Shown here piece by piece: positions 37,063 through 45,762 of a stretch of 64,000 nucleotides of DNA (position 1 is the stretch's first letter; every line of letters begins with the position of its first letter). The notes below the pieces were generated by a model, which made no database searches, was not told the DNA's origin, and was given only the letters and a program-made list of their open reading frames with translations. The DNA is taken from contig JAFGUD010000235.1 of NCBI GenBank assembly GCA_016938685.1, positions 44,883-108,882 of the forward strand. The letters run 5' to 3'. Both the position numbers and the translations under genes were made by a program. This stretch comes from Bacteroidales bacterium. Its GTDB lineage: Bacteria > Bacteroidota > Bacteroidia > Bacteroidales > JAFGUD01.

Positions 37063-38580
37063 CTAATACTGTTTTCCTCTAAAAACACGATACCAAACCC
37101 AAAAACCAGAGATTAAAATAAACAACACCGATAAACCGACAAGCGGAACAACAAGAACGTAAAAATCACCTATTATTGTCTGATAAATTCTGCCTGTATG
37201 AAATTCTAGGGCAAAATTCCAAAGAGAAATTGGGGATTTTTTAATTATTTCTTTTGGCATATCAACAAAACTCACTTCATCAACAATACAATCCACTCCA
37301 GAATTATAATCAAAATAAATTTCCTTATTTTTGAAATCTTTTGAGAAACCTGAAATCATATATTCGCCAATTGGTCTGCCTTTTTTTTCTGGTGGTGTAT
37401 ATTTTCCTTTTTTGATAAAATCAATAATTTCACCGGAATCAGAATTCCACAAAAACAATCCTTCAAACGAGCCAATAAGATATGTATTTGTATCTGCTTT
37501 TTCAAAAACGTTAACGCCCATAATACTTGCAGGAGGCTGAATCTCAAACTTTTTCAATTCTGATTTAAAATTATCATCGGAATAAAAAAATCCGTCCATT
37601 GTAGCAACAATATATCTGTCAATTTCATCATCATAAATTACTCTTCGCAAAATATCAAACCAAGGATTTGGTGTAGCTAATTCAGTAAAGGGAATTCTAT
37701 TGACTTTCGAATTTCCTATTGCAATTAAAAAAGGAGGACGAAGAAAAATTCCTGTTACAGTATTCAAAATTAATAAAACCAAAGTTATCCAACCTAACTT
37801 ATTGTGCCACTTCAAGTTCCATCGATTTGAAGCCTTAATAATTTTCTTCTTTTTTTGTGACTTATTATTCTTTTTTAAAACAATTTTATTTACAAAAACA
37901 ATAAATCCCGTAACTGTAAGAAAAGCAAAAACTAATCCTGCAAAATCTATAACTAATTTTCCGATAATACCGTAAATTTCTCCACTGTGAATTACCCAAA
38001 GTGTCTTAAAAAGGCTAATTTTTTTGTCATAATTTTCCGGTGCCGGCAATTCCAAAACCTCAAATTGTTTTAAATCAATTGTTTTAAGCAAAAAAGAACG
38101 TGTAAGAACAATTACAGTATCCTGTTTTTGGATAATATCAGTAATCCGTTTTTCATGAGTTGACAATTCTATTTTAATCCACTTATTTTCAGAATTATTA
38201 TATTCAAATAAGCCAAAAAAAGTTCCGGCTAAAAGTTTGTTTTTAGAAGTTTGAAATAAACGACAAACTTTTCGATTGTCTATTCCTTTCGGGAAACCGT
38301 TGTTAAAATCCTGAAATGACGAAAAAACAGAATCAGTTAACCAAACGCCAATATTTCCATAAATTAAAATGCTGTCATTAGATAATTTAACAGTTGATTT
38401 TACAGAAGAATTATTCCAATTATCATAACGATAATTTTTGGGCATTAAATTCCTGCTTAAATCAACAAAAGAAAATGTTTCGCGATGATTTAATATAATT
38501 CCCGAAACTACAAACGAAAGAATAAAATAAGCCAGAACTACACCAAGCCATTTATGATATTTACGAAAAAATTTCAGCAT
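37063..38580 (-). CDS. PepSY-associated transmembrane protein
   Basis: 505 residues. The PepSY-associated membrane layout is an N-terminal helix with the HKWLGVVLAYFILSFVVSGIILNHRE motif split over 9-34, a pair of helices at about 200-290 (WHNKLGWITLVLLILNTVTG) and a C-terminal pair (FHTGRIYQTIIGDFYVLVVP). Between them lie long periplasmic stretches that look propeller-like (FQTSKNKLLAGTFFGLFEY, LIGSFEGLFLW). Related proteins act in iron or siderophore reduction, but here the inserted domains are unusually large and no TonB receptor is adjacent, so the role is open. Confidence 0.78.
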   Translation of the reverse strand: MLKFFRKYHKWLGVVLAYFILSFVVSGIILNHRETFSFVDLSRNLMPKNYRYDNWNNSSVKSTVKLSNDSILIYGNIGVWLTDSVFSSFQDFNNGFPKGIDNRKVCRLFQTSKNKLLAGTFFGLFEYNNSENKWIKIELSTHEKRITDIIQKQDTVIVLTRSFLLKTIDLKQFEVLELPAPENYDKKISLFKTLWVIHSGEIYGIIGKLVIDFAGLVFAFLTVTGFIVFVNKIVLKKNNKSQKKKKIIKASNRWNLKWHNKLGWITLVLLILNTVTGIFLRPPFLIAIGNSKVNRIPFTELATPNPWFDILRRVIYDDEIDRYIVATMDGFFYSDDNFKSELKKFEIQPPASIMGVNVFEKADTNTYLIGSFEGLFLWNSDSGEIIDFIKKGKYTPPEKKGRPIGEYMISGFSKDFKNKEIYFDYNSGVDCIVDEVSFVDMPKEIIKKSPISLWNFALEFHTGRIYQTIIGDFYVLVVPLVGLSVLFILISGFWVWYRVFRGKQY

Positions 38581-38752
38581 AAAAATTTAAAAAGGTTAAA
38601 ACGGACAAAAACGTCTGCAAATTAAACCTAATTTCAATTTACATCAAAACTTAACTTCGTTTCAATATTTTTTTTAATTTTATCAAATCAACTTTTTGTA
38701 TTTTCAAAAAAATCAAAAAACAAACGCAAACTAAAATTCTTGCTCAAAATCA

Positions 38753-40966
38753 ATGGATAAACCACACAAAACCAACGAAACAATAACTCTGCAAAACAAC
38801 AAAAATCTTGCACAAGCTATCAAAACCGGAAGTTTATCAAAGGTCAAAAAATTGTTATCCGGCGACATTGACATTAATAATACAGCAGGTGGCTACTGCG
38901 AAACTCCGTTGATTTTAGCATGCTATCACAAAAATTATAATATTACTAAAGAAATAATTTCAGCAGGAGCAAATATTAATCAAAAAATCGCAGACGGAAA
39001 AACAGCATTAATAACAGCCTGCGATTCTTACCAAGGAGATTCTGTTCTTGTAGCAAAACTTGTAAAACTTCTGCTTGAAAACGGAGCAAAACCAAACCAA
39101 AACGGAAAAGACAAAGACGGAGCTATTCATTACGCTGCAATGTACGGACATTTTGAAGCCGTAAAACTGTTGATAGAATACAAAGCCAATATTAATTCCA
39201 AAGGCGCATACGGAAGAACTGCTTTGATTTATGCATCAGCAAGTTCAGGTTCTTTGGAAATAGTAAAATTACTAATCGAAAACGGTGCAAATATTAAAGC
39301 AAAAAATGACGCCGGAGAAAACGCTCTTTTTGATTTAATTACTCGTGAAAAAGCTAATACAGAAGTAGCCGATTTTTTAATCGAAAAAGGAATAAACATA
39401 AATCTATCAATAAAATCTTATGGAACAGCTTTACACTGGGCTGCATTTTGCGGAAGACTTAATATTGTTAAACTTTTGCTGGATAAAGGAGCAAAATTTA
39501 ACACAAAAAACGATTTGGGAAACACTCCACTAAGGCAAGCAATGAGCCAACATAAAACAGATATTGTTAAATTTCTTTTCCGAAAAGGAGCAAAAACAGA
39601 AACAGAAGGATTTATGGGATGGAGTGTACTTGAATACGCTGTTGAGAAAAATGATTTGGACTTTGTTGTTGAAATTATCATAAAATTAAAAAAAGATAAA
39701 GAAAAATTGCCTATTCAAGCCTTGAAAGAAGCTGCCAGAAAGGGAAATTTACCTGCCGTAAAAATTCTTTTAGAAGCCGGTATTCCAACCGAAGACGAAA
39801 CCAGCAACGATGAAACTCCATTAATGAAAGCCGCATATTACGGAAAACTTGACGTTGTTAATTTTTTACTTGAAAAAGGCGCAAATATAAAAGCAAAAGA
39901 TTATCGCGGAAACACTGCCCTACTCCACGCTGCCTGGTCAGGACACACAAATGTTGTTGCCGAACTTCTAAAAAAAGGAGCAAAAGTTAACGAAAAAAAT
40001 AAACTAAACTGGAATGCCCTAATGCAGGCATGTATAGAAGGACATTATGGAACTGCAAAACTTTTACTTGAAAAAGGCTCGCCAACCGATGAAATTGACA
40101 TGGAAAAAGGAGCAACAGCACTTACTTTGGCAAAAGTGTCCCGATCTCAAAAATTGATCGATTTACTTGTAAAATATGGCGCACAAGAACGAAAAATCAA
40201 AACCAGAAAGAAAAACGAAGAATATTTTTCAATTTTTGAATGTGAAATATGCGAATTTCTTCCTCACAAAAAAGATTTAGGACGAACCGAAGAACCTGAA
40301 AAATTTAAGGGCTTGGAAATAATATTTTCAGAAGAAACTTATCCCGAAAGATATGGCAAAGATTCACATTTTGTTTTAAAATGCTCTAATTGTGGCACAT
40401 TTTATCATCATTACCATTCAATCGACACCGAAGATGCGTTTATTAGCGGTCCTTGGGTTAGTCAAAAAATGCTACGTTACAACTTACAAAGGCTAAAAAC
40501 TATTCTAAAAAAACTAGAAAAAGAGGCAGAATTAGAAGTTATAAACGATAGATATAATAAAATCATCCAAGAATTGGAATTAAATCTGACGTCAAACAAA
40601 AAAATACCGAAAAACTTTTTACAATACGTTATCGAAAACTTAACAGATTATTACATTCTTCAAAACGACTGGGATTCTATCAAAAAAAACCTACTTGAAC
40701 ACAAAAATCCTTTGATTATAATTTCTACTGCCTACGATTTACTAATTTTAAACCACGAAAAACAATACGACCAAAAATTCCCGTCATACCGCGAATACAG
40801 AGATTGTCCTGCGGAAATTCAAGAACCATTTAAGCCTTTATTTAAAGAACATTTTGAAGAAATTTACAAAATTGTTCAAAAATTTAAAAACTCAAAAAAC
40901 TACGAGATTAAGCACAAATACTATAGCTTTATGAGTTCTGTTAAGTACTATAAATTGAAAGACTAA
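38753..40966 (+). CDS. Ankyrin-repeat protein with C-terminal zinc-ribbon-like region
   Basis: 737 residues, no signal peptide, so probably cytoplasmic. Residues about 15-480 hold about 13 ankyrin repeats of roughly 33 residues (recurring GANIKAKD..GNTALLHAA..GH..VV..LL). Near 495-560 two CxxC pairs (CEIC and CSNC) and nearby HHYH suggest a zinc-binding module. The last 180 residues are helical and unlike anything I recognise. Ankyrin arrays bind other proteins; the partner is unknown. Base use resembles its neighbours, so there is no sign of recent transfer. Confidence 0.85.
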   Translation: MDKPHKTNETITLQNNKNLAQAIKTGSLSKVKKLLSGDIDINNTAGGYCETPLILACYHKNYNITKEIISAGANINQKIADGKTALITACDSYQGDSVLVAKLVKLLLENGAKPNQNGKDKDGAIHYAAMYGHFEAVKLLIEYKANINSKGAYGRTALIYASASSGSLEIVKLLIENGANIKAKNDAGENALFDLITREKANTEVADFLIEKGININLSIKSYGTALHWAAFCGRLNIVKLLLDKGAKFNTKNDLGNTPLRQAMSQHKTDIVKFLFRKGAKTETEGFMGWSVLEYAVEKNDLDFVVEIIIKLKKDKEKLPIQALKEAARKGNLPAVKILLEAGIPTEDETSNDETPLMKAAYYGKLDVVNFLLEKGANIKAKDYRGNTALLHAAWSGHTNVVAELLKKGAKVNEKNKLNWNALMQACIEGHYGTAKLLLEKGSPTDEIDMEKGATALTLAKVSRSQKLIDLLVKYGAQERKIKTRKKNEEYFSIFECEICEFLPHKKDLGRTEEPEKFKGLEIIFSEETYPERYGKDSHFVLKCSNCGTFYHHYHSIDTEDAFISGPWVSQKMLRYNLQRLKTILKKLEKEAELEVINDRYNKIIQELELNLTSNKKIPKNFLQYVIENLTDYYILQNDWDSIKKNLLEHKNPLIIISTAYDLLILNHEKQYDQKFPSYREYRDCPAEIQEPFKPLFKEHFEEIYKIVQKFKNSKNYEIKHKYYSFMSSVKYYKLKD

Positions 40967-40970
40967 AATC

Positions 40971-41671
40971 TTACTGTTTAACAACTTTTTCAGAAGCAAT
41001 AACTTTTCCGCCTGAAATTATGTTTATTTGGGAAAGACCGTTTGGGAAGCTTGAAAGATTGAATTGTTCATTATTATTTGATAATTTTTCATTGAAAATT
41101 TGTCTGCCTGTAAAATCAATAACTTGTACTCTTTCTATTGTTAATTGTTAACTGCTGTAAATTCATCTACATATAAATTTAAACCGGTATGTAACAAATC
41201 TGAATATCCATCATTATTATAGTCTCCCCATGTTATTCCACCATGTATTGAGCTTAAAAGATTCGTGTAAATTTCAGTAAAAGATTCATTTTTATTATTT
41301 GTATATAGTTTGGTATATCTCGTAGTCGAAGGATACTCCATATATGCACCAGTTAATGCAATATCAAGAAAGTTGTCGTTGTTATAATCTCCCCATTCTA
41401 TTTCTCCTCGGTATATTGGCATAATTATTCCTTGGTGCTGAGAAAAATGATTGTTTCCTTCGTTAAGAAACAGGGCTGAATATGTAGTATAACCGTCTTG
41501 GTTTCCGGTAGGCATAAAGTCTAAAAGTCCATCGTTGTTGTAGTCACCCCAATCGCAACTTCCTTCGTAAACACCTGTAAGTTCAATGTCTGTTTGCTCT
41601 GTAAATTGCTGGGCAGAAACAAGAGATACAGTAAATAGAAATGTTATTAGAAATAAAAATATAGGTTTCAT
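40971..41671 (-). pseudogene. Broken FG-GAP repeat protein with T9SS sorting-tail fragment
   Basis: From the ATG at 41671: signal peptide (MKPIFLFLITFLFTVSLVSAQ), then three FG-GAP/VCBS-like units, each with WGDYNNDG or WGDYNNDN, and a stop at 41141. Right after the stop, in another frame (41136 down to 40971), comes VQVIDFTGRQIF...LSSFPNGLSQINI...KVVKQ and a stop. That is the second half of a type A T9SS C-terminal sorting domain. The middle of the protein and the PNP start of the tail are missing. The junction carries a 7-bp duplication, TTAACAATTAACAA. I read this as an internal deletion that destroyed a secreted T9SS substrate. Confidence 0.7.
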
Positions 41672-41730
41672 GAAATGGGTTTTGAGAATAGACAAAAAAT
41701 TAGAAAAAAAAGTTCTTTGACTATTTATTT

Positions 41731-43818
41731 TTATACTCTCAAACTTTTCGGTATCGAAAGAATTACTTTAAATCCTGTTTCGGTTCCTGTTTTGTCAACA
41801 AATTCTAAGGTGATTTTTTCTTTGTTTAGGCTGTTTATCAAATCTATGTACTCTTTTGTGAGTTTTAAACCTTTCCCCGTAGAATCGGTTGATTTGTTGT
41901 TTTTTGTGGCATTTCTGCCTATCCCATTGTCTTCAATTTCTAAATAAATATTTTTTCCGTTATCTATGGCAGAAATTATTATTAAACCATCTTTTAAAAT
42001 GTCTTTTAGCCCGTGTTTTAAAGAATTTTCAACAAAAATCTGAACAATAAACGGCGGAATTTTAATTTTTTCGGTATTTATGTTGTTAGTTTTAATTTCA
42101 AAATTGAACTTTTCACCAAAACGAGCTTTCTGTATTTTTAAATAATCTTCAACAAATTTTAGTTCTTCGTCCAGATTTCGCAGAATTTTGTTTGAATCGA
42201 GCAAAGTAGAACGTATTATGTTTGAAAATCCGCTAATTACATCGTAAGCTTTTTCTTTTTCGTTTTTCAAAATAGAAGTTGAAATAAAATTTAATGTATT
42301 TAACGTAAAGTGCGGATTCATCTGATTACGAACATTGTAAAACTCCAATTCTTTGATTCTTGACGTTATTTTTGCTGTTTTTTGAAGACGGTATTTTACA
42401 ACTAATTGTATCAAAAAAACAACTGCATAAGCTCCAGCAAAAAGTGCTGCGATTAGTCCTAAAAGTTTAATTAAATAATACCTGTCGCGTACGTATTCAA
42501 AAGTGTAATACGCTGAATAAGTCCAAACAAAAACAATATTTTTATCATCACCGGTTTTGGGAAAATAAAATCTGGCTCTGTCTATTTCGTCCAAAGGCAA
42601 TTCAATTTTAGCCGGTTTGCTGAAATCATTCCTAGTGATATATATTTTGTTTGACGATTTATCTCTAAACAAATGTTCATTTTCGCCATCATTGTCTATA
42701 TCAAAACTTTTTAACCAAAAAGGTTGTTCTGCAAACTGTAATTTAATCTTTTGTTCCTGATTATTTTCAATATCAATTTTTCGATAAATAAAATCTTTAT
42801 CGAGATAAAAAATAAAATTTTCGATGCTGAAAATGCCATCAAAAGTGGCTTTCATATTGTTGTCCAATTTGTATTCCGAGATTATATTACCATTCAAATC
42901 AATTTTTTTGAGATTACCATTTTTAGATTCATCATAAGGATTGGCAAGAACAAAGAAATAATTTTCATTTTCAATTTGTTTGAGAAAAAAATAAGCTCTT
43001 GATGAAACACCTCCAGTATAAATTGGTTCAAATTTAAAATTTAAAAGTTCATCAAAAACCATAAAATAAGAAGCAGTATCGGCTAAATAGAAATCTAAAA
43101 ATTCCTGCATATTTGCAGTTCCTTGAGTTCCAATTGCAAACAATGGAACATCATCAATCATAAACTGCTCATATTCCACAGGAAAAGCACCAAACAGCAT
43201 AGATTTAAAAAGCACTTTATTGTGCTTATAATCAACACAATACAATCTTCGTGGAAATATTCGATATCCTTCTGCAATGTATAAATATAGTTCAGGATTT
43301 CCGTCTTTGTTAACGTCAAAAGTTCCAAAATATCCGTAGTCGTATGAATGAGGAACACCTCTAAATTGTCCTGAAGAAAGTATGGTGTCCAAATATATTT
43401 GCTCCAGTAATGTGTCAAGTCTATTTGTTCCAAGAAAAATACTATCGCCCATTTCAATAATGTAGAGTAAATTTTTCACCGAATCCTCTTTGGGTTTTGT
43501 TAAATACGGATGGGTATAAAAATCGGGAAATCGGTATGGATAAACTATTCCGGTGTGCAGAATTTTACCGTTTGCATTTGTAATAGATAAGCCCATGCTT
43601 TCTACAGCATCAAAATATTCAATGTCAACATTTTCTTCAATAGAATCATTATCTATATCGTAAAAAAAACGATAATCGTCGTAATATTTTCCTTCTTCGC
43701 TGATTTTTTCAAGTGAAAATTCTTTAAAATTTCTGAAAGTAAAAGCAAAAATTATTGAAGCAATTATTAACGCCAAAAACCAAACAGATGCTATTATTGA
43801 TAGAATTTTATTGCCCAT
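41731..43818 (-). CDS. LytS-type sensor histidine kinase with propeller-like sensor domain
   Basis: 695 residues from the ATG at 43818. A TTG at 43842 would overlap the regulator gene and is not preferred. One N-terminal membrane helix, a periplasmic domain of about 420 residues, a second helix (about 455-480), then His_kinase (H-box QMNPHFTLNTLNF) and HATPase (VENSLKHG, EDNGIG, GKGLKLTKEY). The sensor has two FG-GAP-like loops, FDVNKDGNPEL and FDIDNDGENEH, with Ca-binding spacing. It lies seven bases after the LytTR regulator gene: a two-component pair. The FG-GAP pseudogene is its downstream neighbour. Confidence 0.92.
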   Translation of the reverse strand: MGNKILSIIASVWFLALIIASIIFAFTFRNFKEFSLEKISEEGKYYDDYRFFYDIDNDSIEENVDIEYFDAVESMGLSITNANGKILHTGIVYPYRFPDFYTHPYLTKPKEDSVKNLLYIIEMGDSIFLGTNRLDTLLEQIYLDTILSSGQFRGVPHSYDYGYFGTFDVNKDGNPELYLYIAEGYRIFPRRLYCVDYKHNKVLFKSMLFGAFPVEYEQFMIDDVPLFAIGTQGTANMQEFLDFYLADTASYFMVFDELLNFKFEPIYTGGVSSRAYFFLKQIENENYFFVLANPYDESKNGNLKKIDLNGNIISEYKLDNNMKATFDGIFSIENFIFYLDKDFIYRKIDIENNQEQKIKLQFAEQPFWLKSFDIDNDGENEHLFRDKSSNKIYITRNDFSKPAKIELPLDEIDRARFYFPKTGDDKNIVFVWTYSAYYTFEYVRDRYYLIKLLGLIAALFAGAYAVVFLIQLVVKYRLQKTAKITSRIKELEFYNVRNQMNPHFTLNTLNFISTSILKNEKEKAYDVISGFSNIIRSTLLDSNKILRNLDEELKFVEDYLKIQKARFGEKFNFEIKTNNINTEKIKIPPFIVQIFVENSLKHGLKDILKDGLIIISAIDNGKNIYLEIEDNGIGRNATKNNKSTDSTGKGLKLTKEYIDLINSLNKEKITLEFVDKTGTETGFKVILSIPKSLRV

Positions 43819-43825
43819 TTTTTTA

Positions 43826-44548
43826 TTAGATGAAATTGTCAAATACTCCTAAATTTCTTCTACTTACAGTTAGTTCAAATGTTTTTTCCTCGGTTTTAAG
43901 ACAACATTTTTTATTCTTTTTGTCAAAACGATTAAGATACAAAACATTTATAAGTAATGATTTTGATATACGTAAAAAATTTTCACCAATCAGTTTTTGC
44001 TCAAATTTTCCAAGATTCAGGCTGGAAATTTCTGTTCCTTCGGTAGTGTGAATATTAGTATAATTTCCATCAGCCTCCAAATAAATAATATCATCATTTT
44101 TGATGAAAACGCATCCATTTATAATTGGGATTTTCATCATTTTTAAAGAATTCAAATTACTACTCTGATTTTCACTAAAATTATCGTTTAAAATACGGTT
44201 AATTACGTCTTTTAATTCAAGACGATCAACAGGTTTGGTAAGATAGTCAAAAGCAGAATTTCGTAAGGCTTTAAGAATATATTGATTATATGCAGTTACA
44301 AAAACAACTTTAGTATTAATGTTCATTTTTTTTATTTCCTCCAAAACCTCAAATCCATTTTTGAGAGGCATATCAATATCCAAAAAAACCACATCGGGCA
44401 AAATTTCAGAGACCCTACATGCTGCATTTTCCGAATCGCCAATTTTTTCAGCTATCTGAATATTTCCAATGGCATTTAAAAGGATTTCCAAACCATCTAA
44501 AGCATCTTTTTCGTCATCTATTAATACACATTTTAAATTATTATACAT
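43826..44548 (-). CDS. LytTR family response regulator
   Basis: 240 residues. Receiver domain: acidic pair IDDEKD (10-15), phospho-acceptor Asp in VVFLDIDMP (about 58), Thr in VFVTAYN, Lys in YLTKPVD. A LytTR DNA-binding domain (about 140-240) contains IIYLEADGNYTNIH and FLRISKSLLINVLYL. LytTR proteins bind direct repeats of about nine bases spaced by 12-13. A matching pair lies 68 bp upstream of this start and another set lies upstream of 51118. It is co-transcribed with the LytS gene. Confidence 0.94.
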   Translation of the reverse strand: MYNNLKCVLIDDEKDALDGLEILLNAIGNIQIAEKIGDSENAACRVSEILPDVVFLDIDMPLKNGFEVLEEIKKMNINTKVVFVTAYNQYILKALRNSAFDYLTKPVDRLELKDVINRILNDNFSENQSSNLNSLKMMKIPIINGCVFIKNDDIIYLEADGNYTNIHTTEGTEISSLNLGKFEQKLIGENFLRISKSLLINVLYLNRFDKKNKKCCLKTEEKTFELTVSRRNLGVFDNFI

Positions 44549-44594
44549 ACTGCAAACATTTGCTATTAAAGTTGATTGATGTCATTTTTTTTCA

Positions 44595-44602
44595 CAAAAA
44601 TA
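44595..44602 (-). promoter_or_regulatory. Candidate -7 box (TATTTTTG) of the LytTR-LytS operon
   Basis: The minus strand reads TATTTTTG, 46 bp before the regulator start. No -33 TTTG is present. The space where it would lie is taken by the ACCGTT repeats at 44616-44645, as expected for an activator-dependent promoter. The same octamer precedes the 51118 operon. Confidence 0.45.
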
Positions 44603-44615
44603 ACATATTACTTTA

Positions 44616-44645
44616 ACCGTTAAAAATAAAAATAAAACCGTTTGT
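44616..44645 (+). promoter_or_regulatory. Candidate LytTR operator (two direct half-sites)
   Basis: ACCGTTAAA (44616-44624) and ACCGTTTGT (44637-44645) start 21 bp apart, that is a 12-bp spacer. The described LytTR consensus is [TA][AC][CA]GTTN[AG][TG] twice with a 12-13 bp spacer; the first half matches at all but the last position, the second completely. Weaker similar sequences follow at 44673 and 44729. Binding by the adjacent regulator is inferred. Confidence 0.6.
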
Positions 44646-44749
44646 GATTTAAAACATACCGCACAATAAATTAACGTTTTATGTCGCAAAACAATCAAAT
44701 AAATTATTTATTTTTACAGAAAACATTAACCGCTTTACATTCCTTTTTT

Positions 44750-44757
44750 TATGTTTG
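44750..44757 (+). promoter_or_regulatory. Candidate -7 box (TATGTTTG) of the lipoprotein array
   Basis: Full TAnnTTTG match on the strand of the array, downstream of the half-sites. No TTTG -33 box is seen at the usual spacing. A weak half-site, ACCGCTTTA, lies at 44729-44737. Confidence 0.4.
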
Positions 44758-44944
44758 TAAAGCAATTTAAAAAAAATGTATATCAAAACAGTTCAATTAC
44801 TACCAGTTTATTGTATTGTTTTAAAAAACATTTTTTTGACACCTCAAAAAAAAGGGATATCTAAACTAATTAAATTTCTCTTTTTCATGTGTTTCAAAAC
44901 AAAAAACAAACTAAAATTATAATAATTTTTCAATATTTTATTTT

Positions 44945-45745
44945 ATGAACAAAATTTTAAAAACATCTTTAATAGCATTTTTGGCTTTAACTCTTGGTTG
45001 TTCAATAATACGGGAAATAAAAACTAATTATTTTGATTTACCAGAAACAGAAGTAAGTCTTTTTAACTCAATATTGAATATTGAAAATGGGGAATTAACA
45101 AATAAAAGCTTAGATGTACTAGAAAAATATATTTACAAATATATTTTTGCAGAAGAAAACCCGGTAAACAACGGAATTAAGTCAAATTATTTCTGGTATG
45201 TTTACAATGCTTTACCGGATTTTATTGATGCAAAAGAAAGACATAACGGTTATTACTCAGGTCAAAATGAACAAAGTTTTGAGGAGAAATTAATAGCCTA
45301 CAGTATTTATAGGGTTGATCGTAGCCCTGAAAATCTTGAAAAAATTTTCAATTATATAAAACCCAACATTGAAGTTATTATTCCTCCGGACGTTTACGAA
45401 AATCTTGGAATAAGAGACAATGTTAATTCCCTGATTTTTCTATACGAGCAAGTTATTGAAATTGATGATTATAAAAATAAACTATCTGATGCCTATAATC
45501 ATGTAGATACAGCAACCGGGAATTGGTTTTATTATGAAAATGAAAAACATTTTGAAAATTTTTCAGAACCTTATGGGCGTGATTGTAATTCTATATCAGA
45601 AATAATTTCTTCTTATTTAGGTTATAGTCATCAGGATTATTCGTACAGCGACCCTAACTTATCCTTTTGGATGAGAAGAAATCACGAAGGTAATATGGAA
45701 ACTGTTTATGAGATTTTAAAAGAAATTAAAGCTATTTTTAAATAA
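44945..45745 (+). CDS. Lipoprotein of array, domain type A (copy 1)
   Basis: 266 residues with lipobox LGC (Cys19). I do not recognise the family. The mature part is mainly helical with conserved blocks YFWYVYNALPDF, GQNEQSFEEKLIAYSIYR, YNHVDTATG and the C-terminal SFWMRRNHEGNM. All four blocks recur with little change in the gene at 46981, so the two are recent paralogues. It is the first gene of the array, 396 bp from the divergent LytTR regulator. It starts 18 bp before the next gene and is likely co-transcribed with it. Confidence 0.8.
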   Translation: MNKILKTSLIAFLALTLGCSIIREIKTNYFDLPETEVSLFNSILNIENGELTNKSLDVLEKYIYKYIFAEENPVNNGIKSNYFWYVYNALPDFIDAKERHNGYYSGQNEQSFEEKLIAYSIYRVDRSPENLEKIFNYIKPNIEVIIPPDVYENLGIRDNVNSLIFLYEQVIEIDDYKNKLSDAYNHVDTATGNWFYYENEKHFENFSEPYGRDCNSISEIISSYLGYSHQDYSYSDPNLSFWMRRNHEGNMETVYEILKEIKAIFK

Positions 45746-45762
45746 CAATAAAAACATTTATT

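Larger units (their letters stand above)
44549..44944. other. 396-bp divergent control region, LytTR-LytS / lipoprotein array
   Basis: No credible gene. It holds the LytTR-like half-sites, a -7 box on each strand and a 188-bp stretch from the plus-strand box to the first lipoprotein start. That stretch is AT-rich and shows no strong hairpin. Confidence 0.6.
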
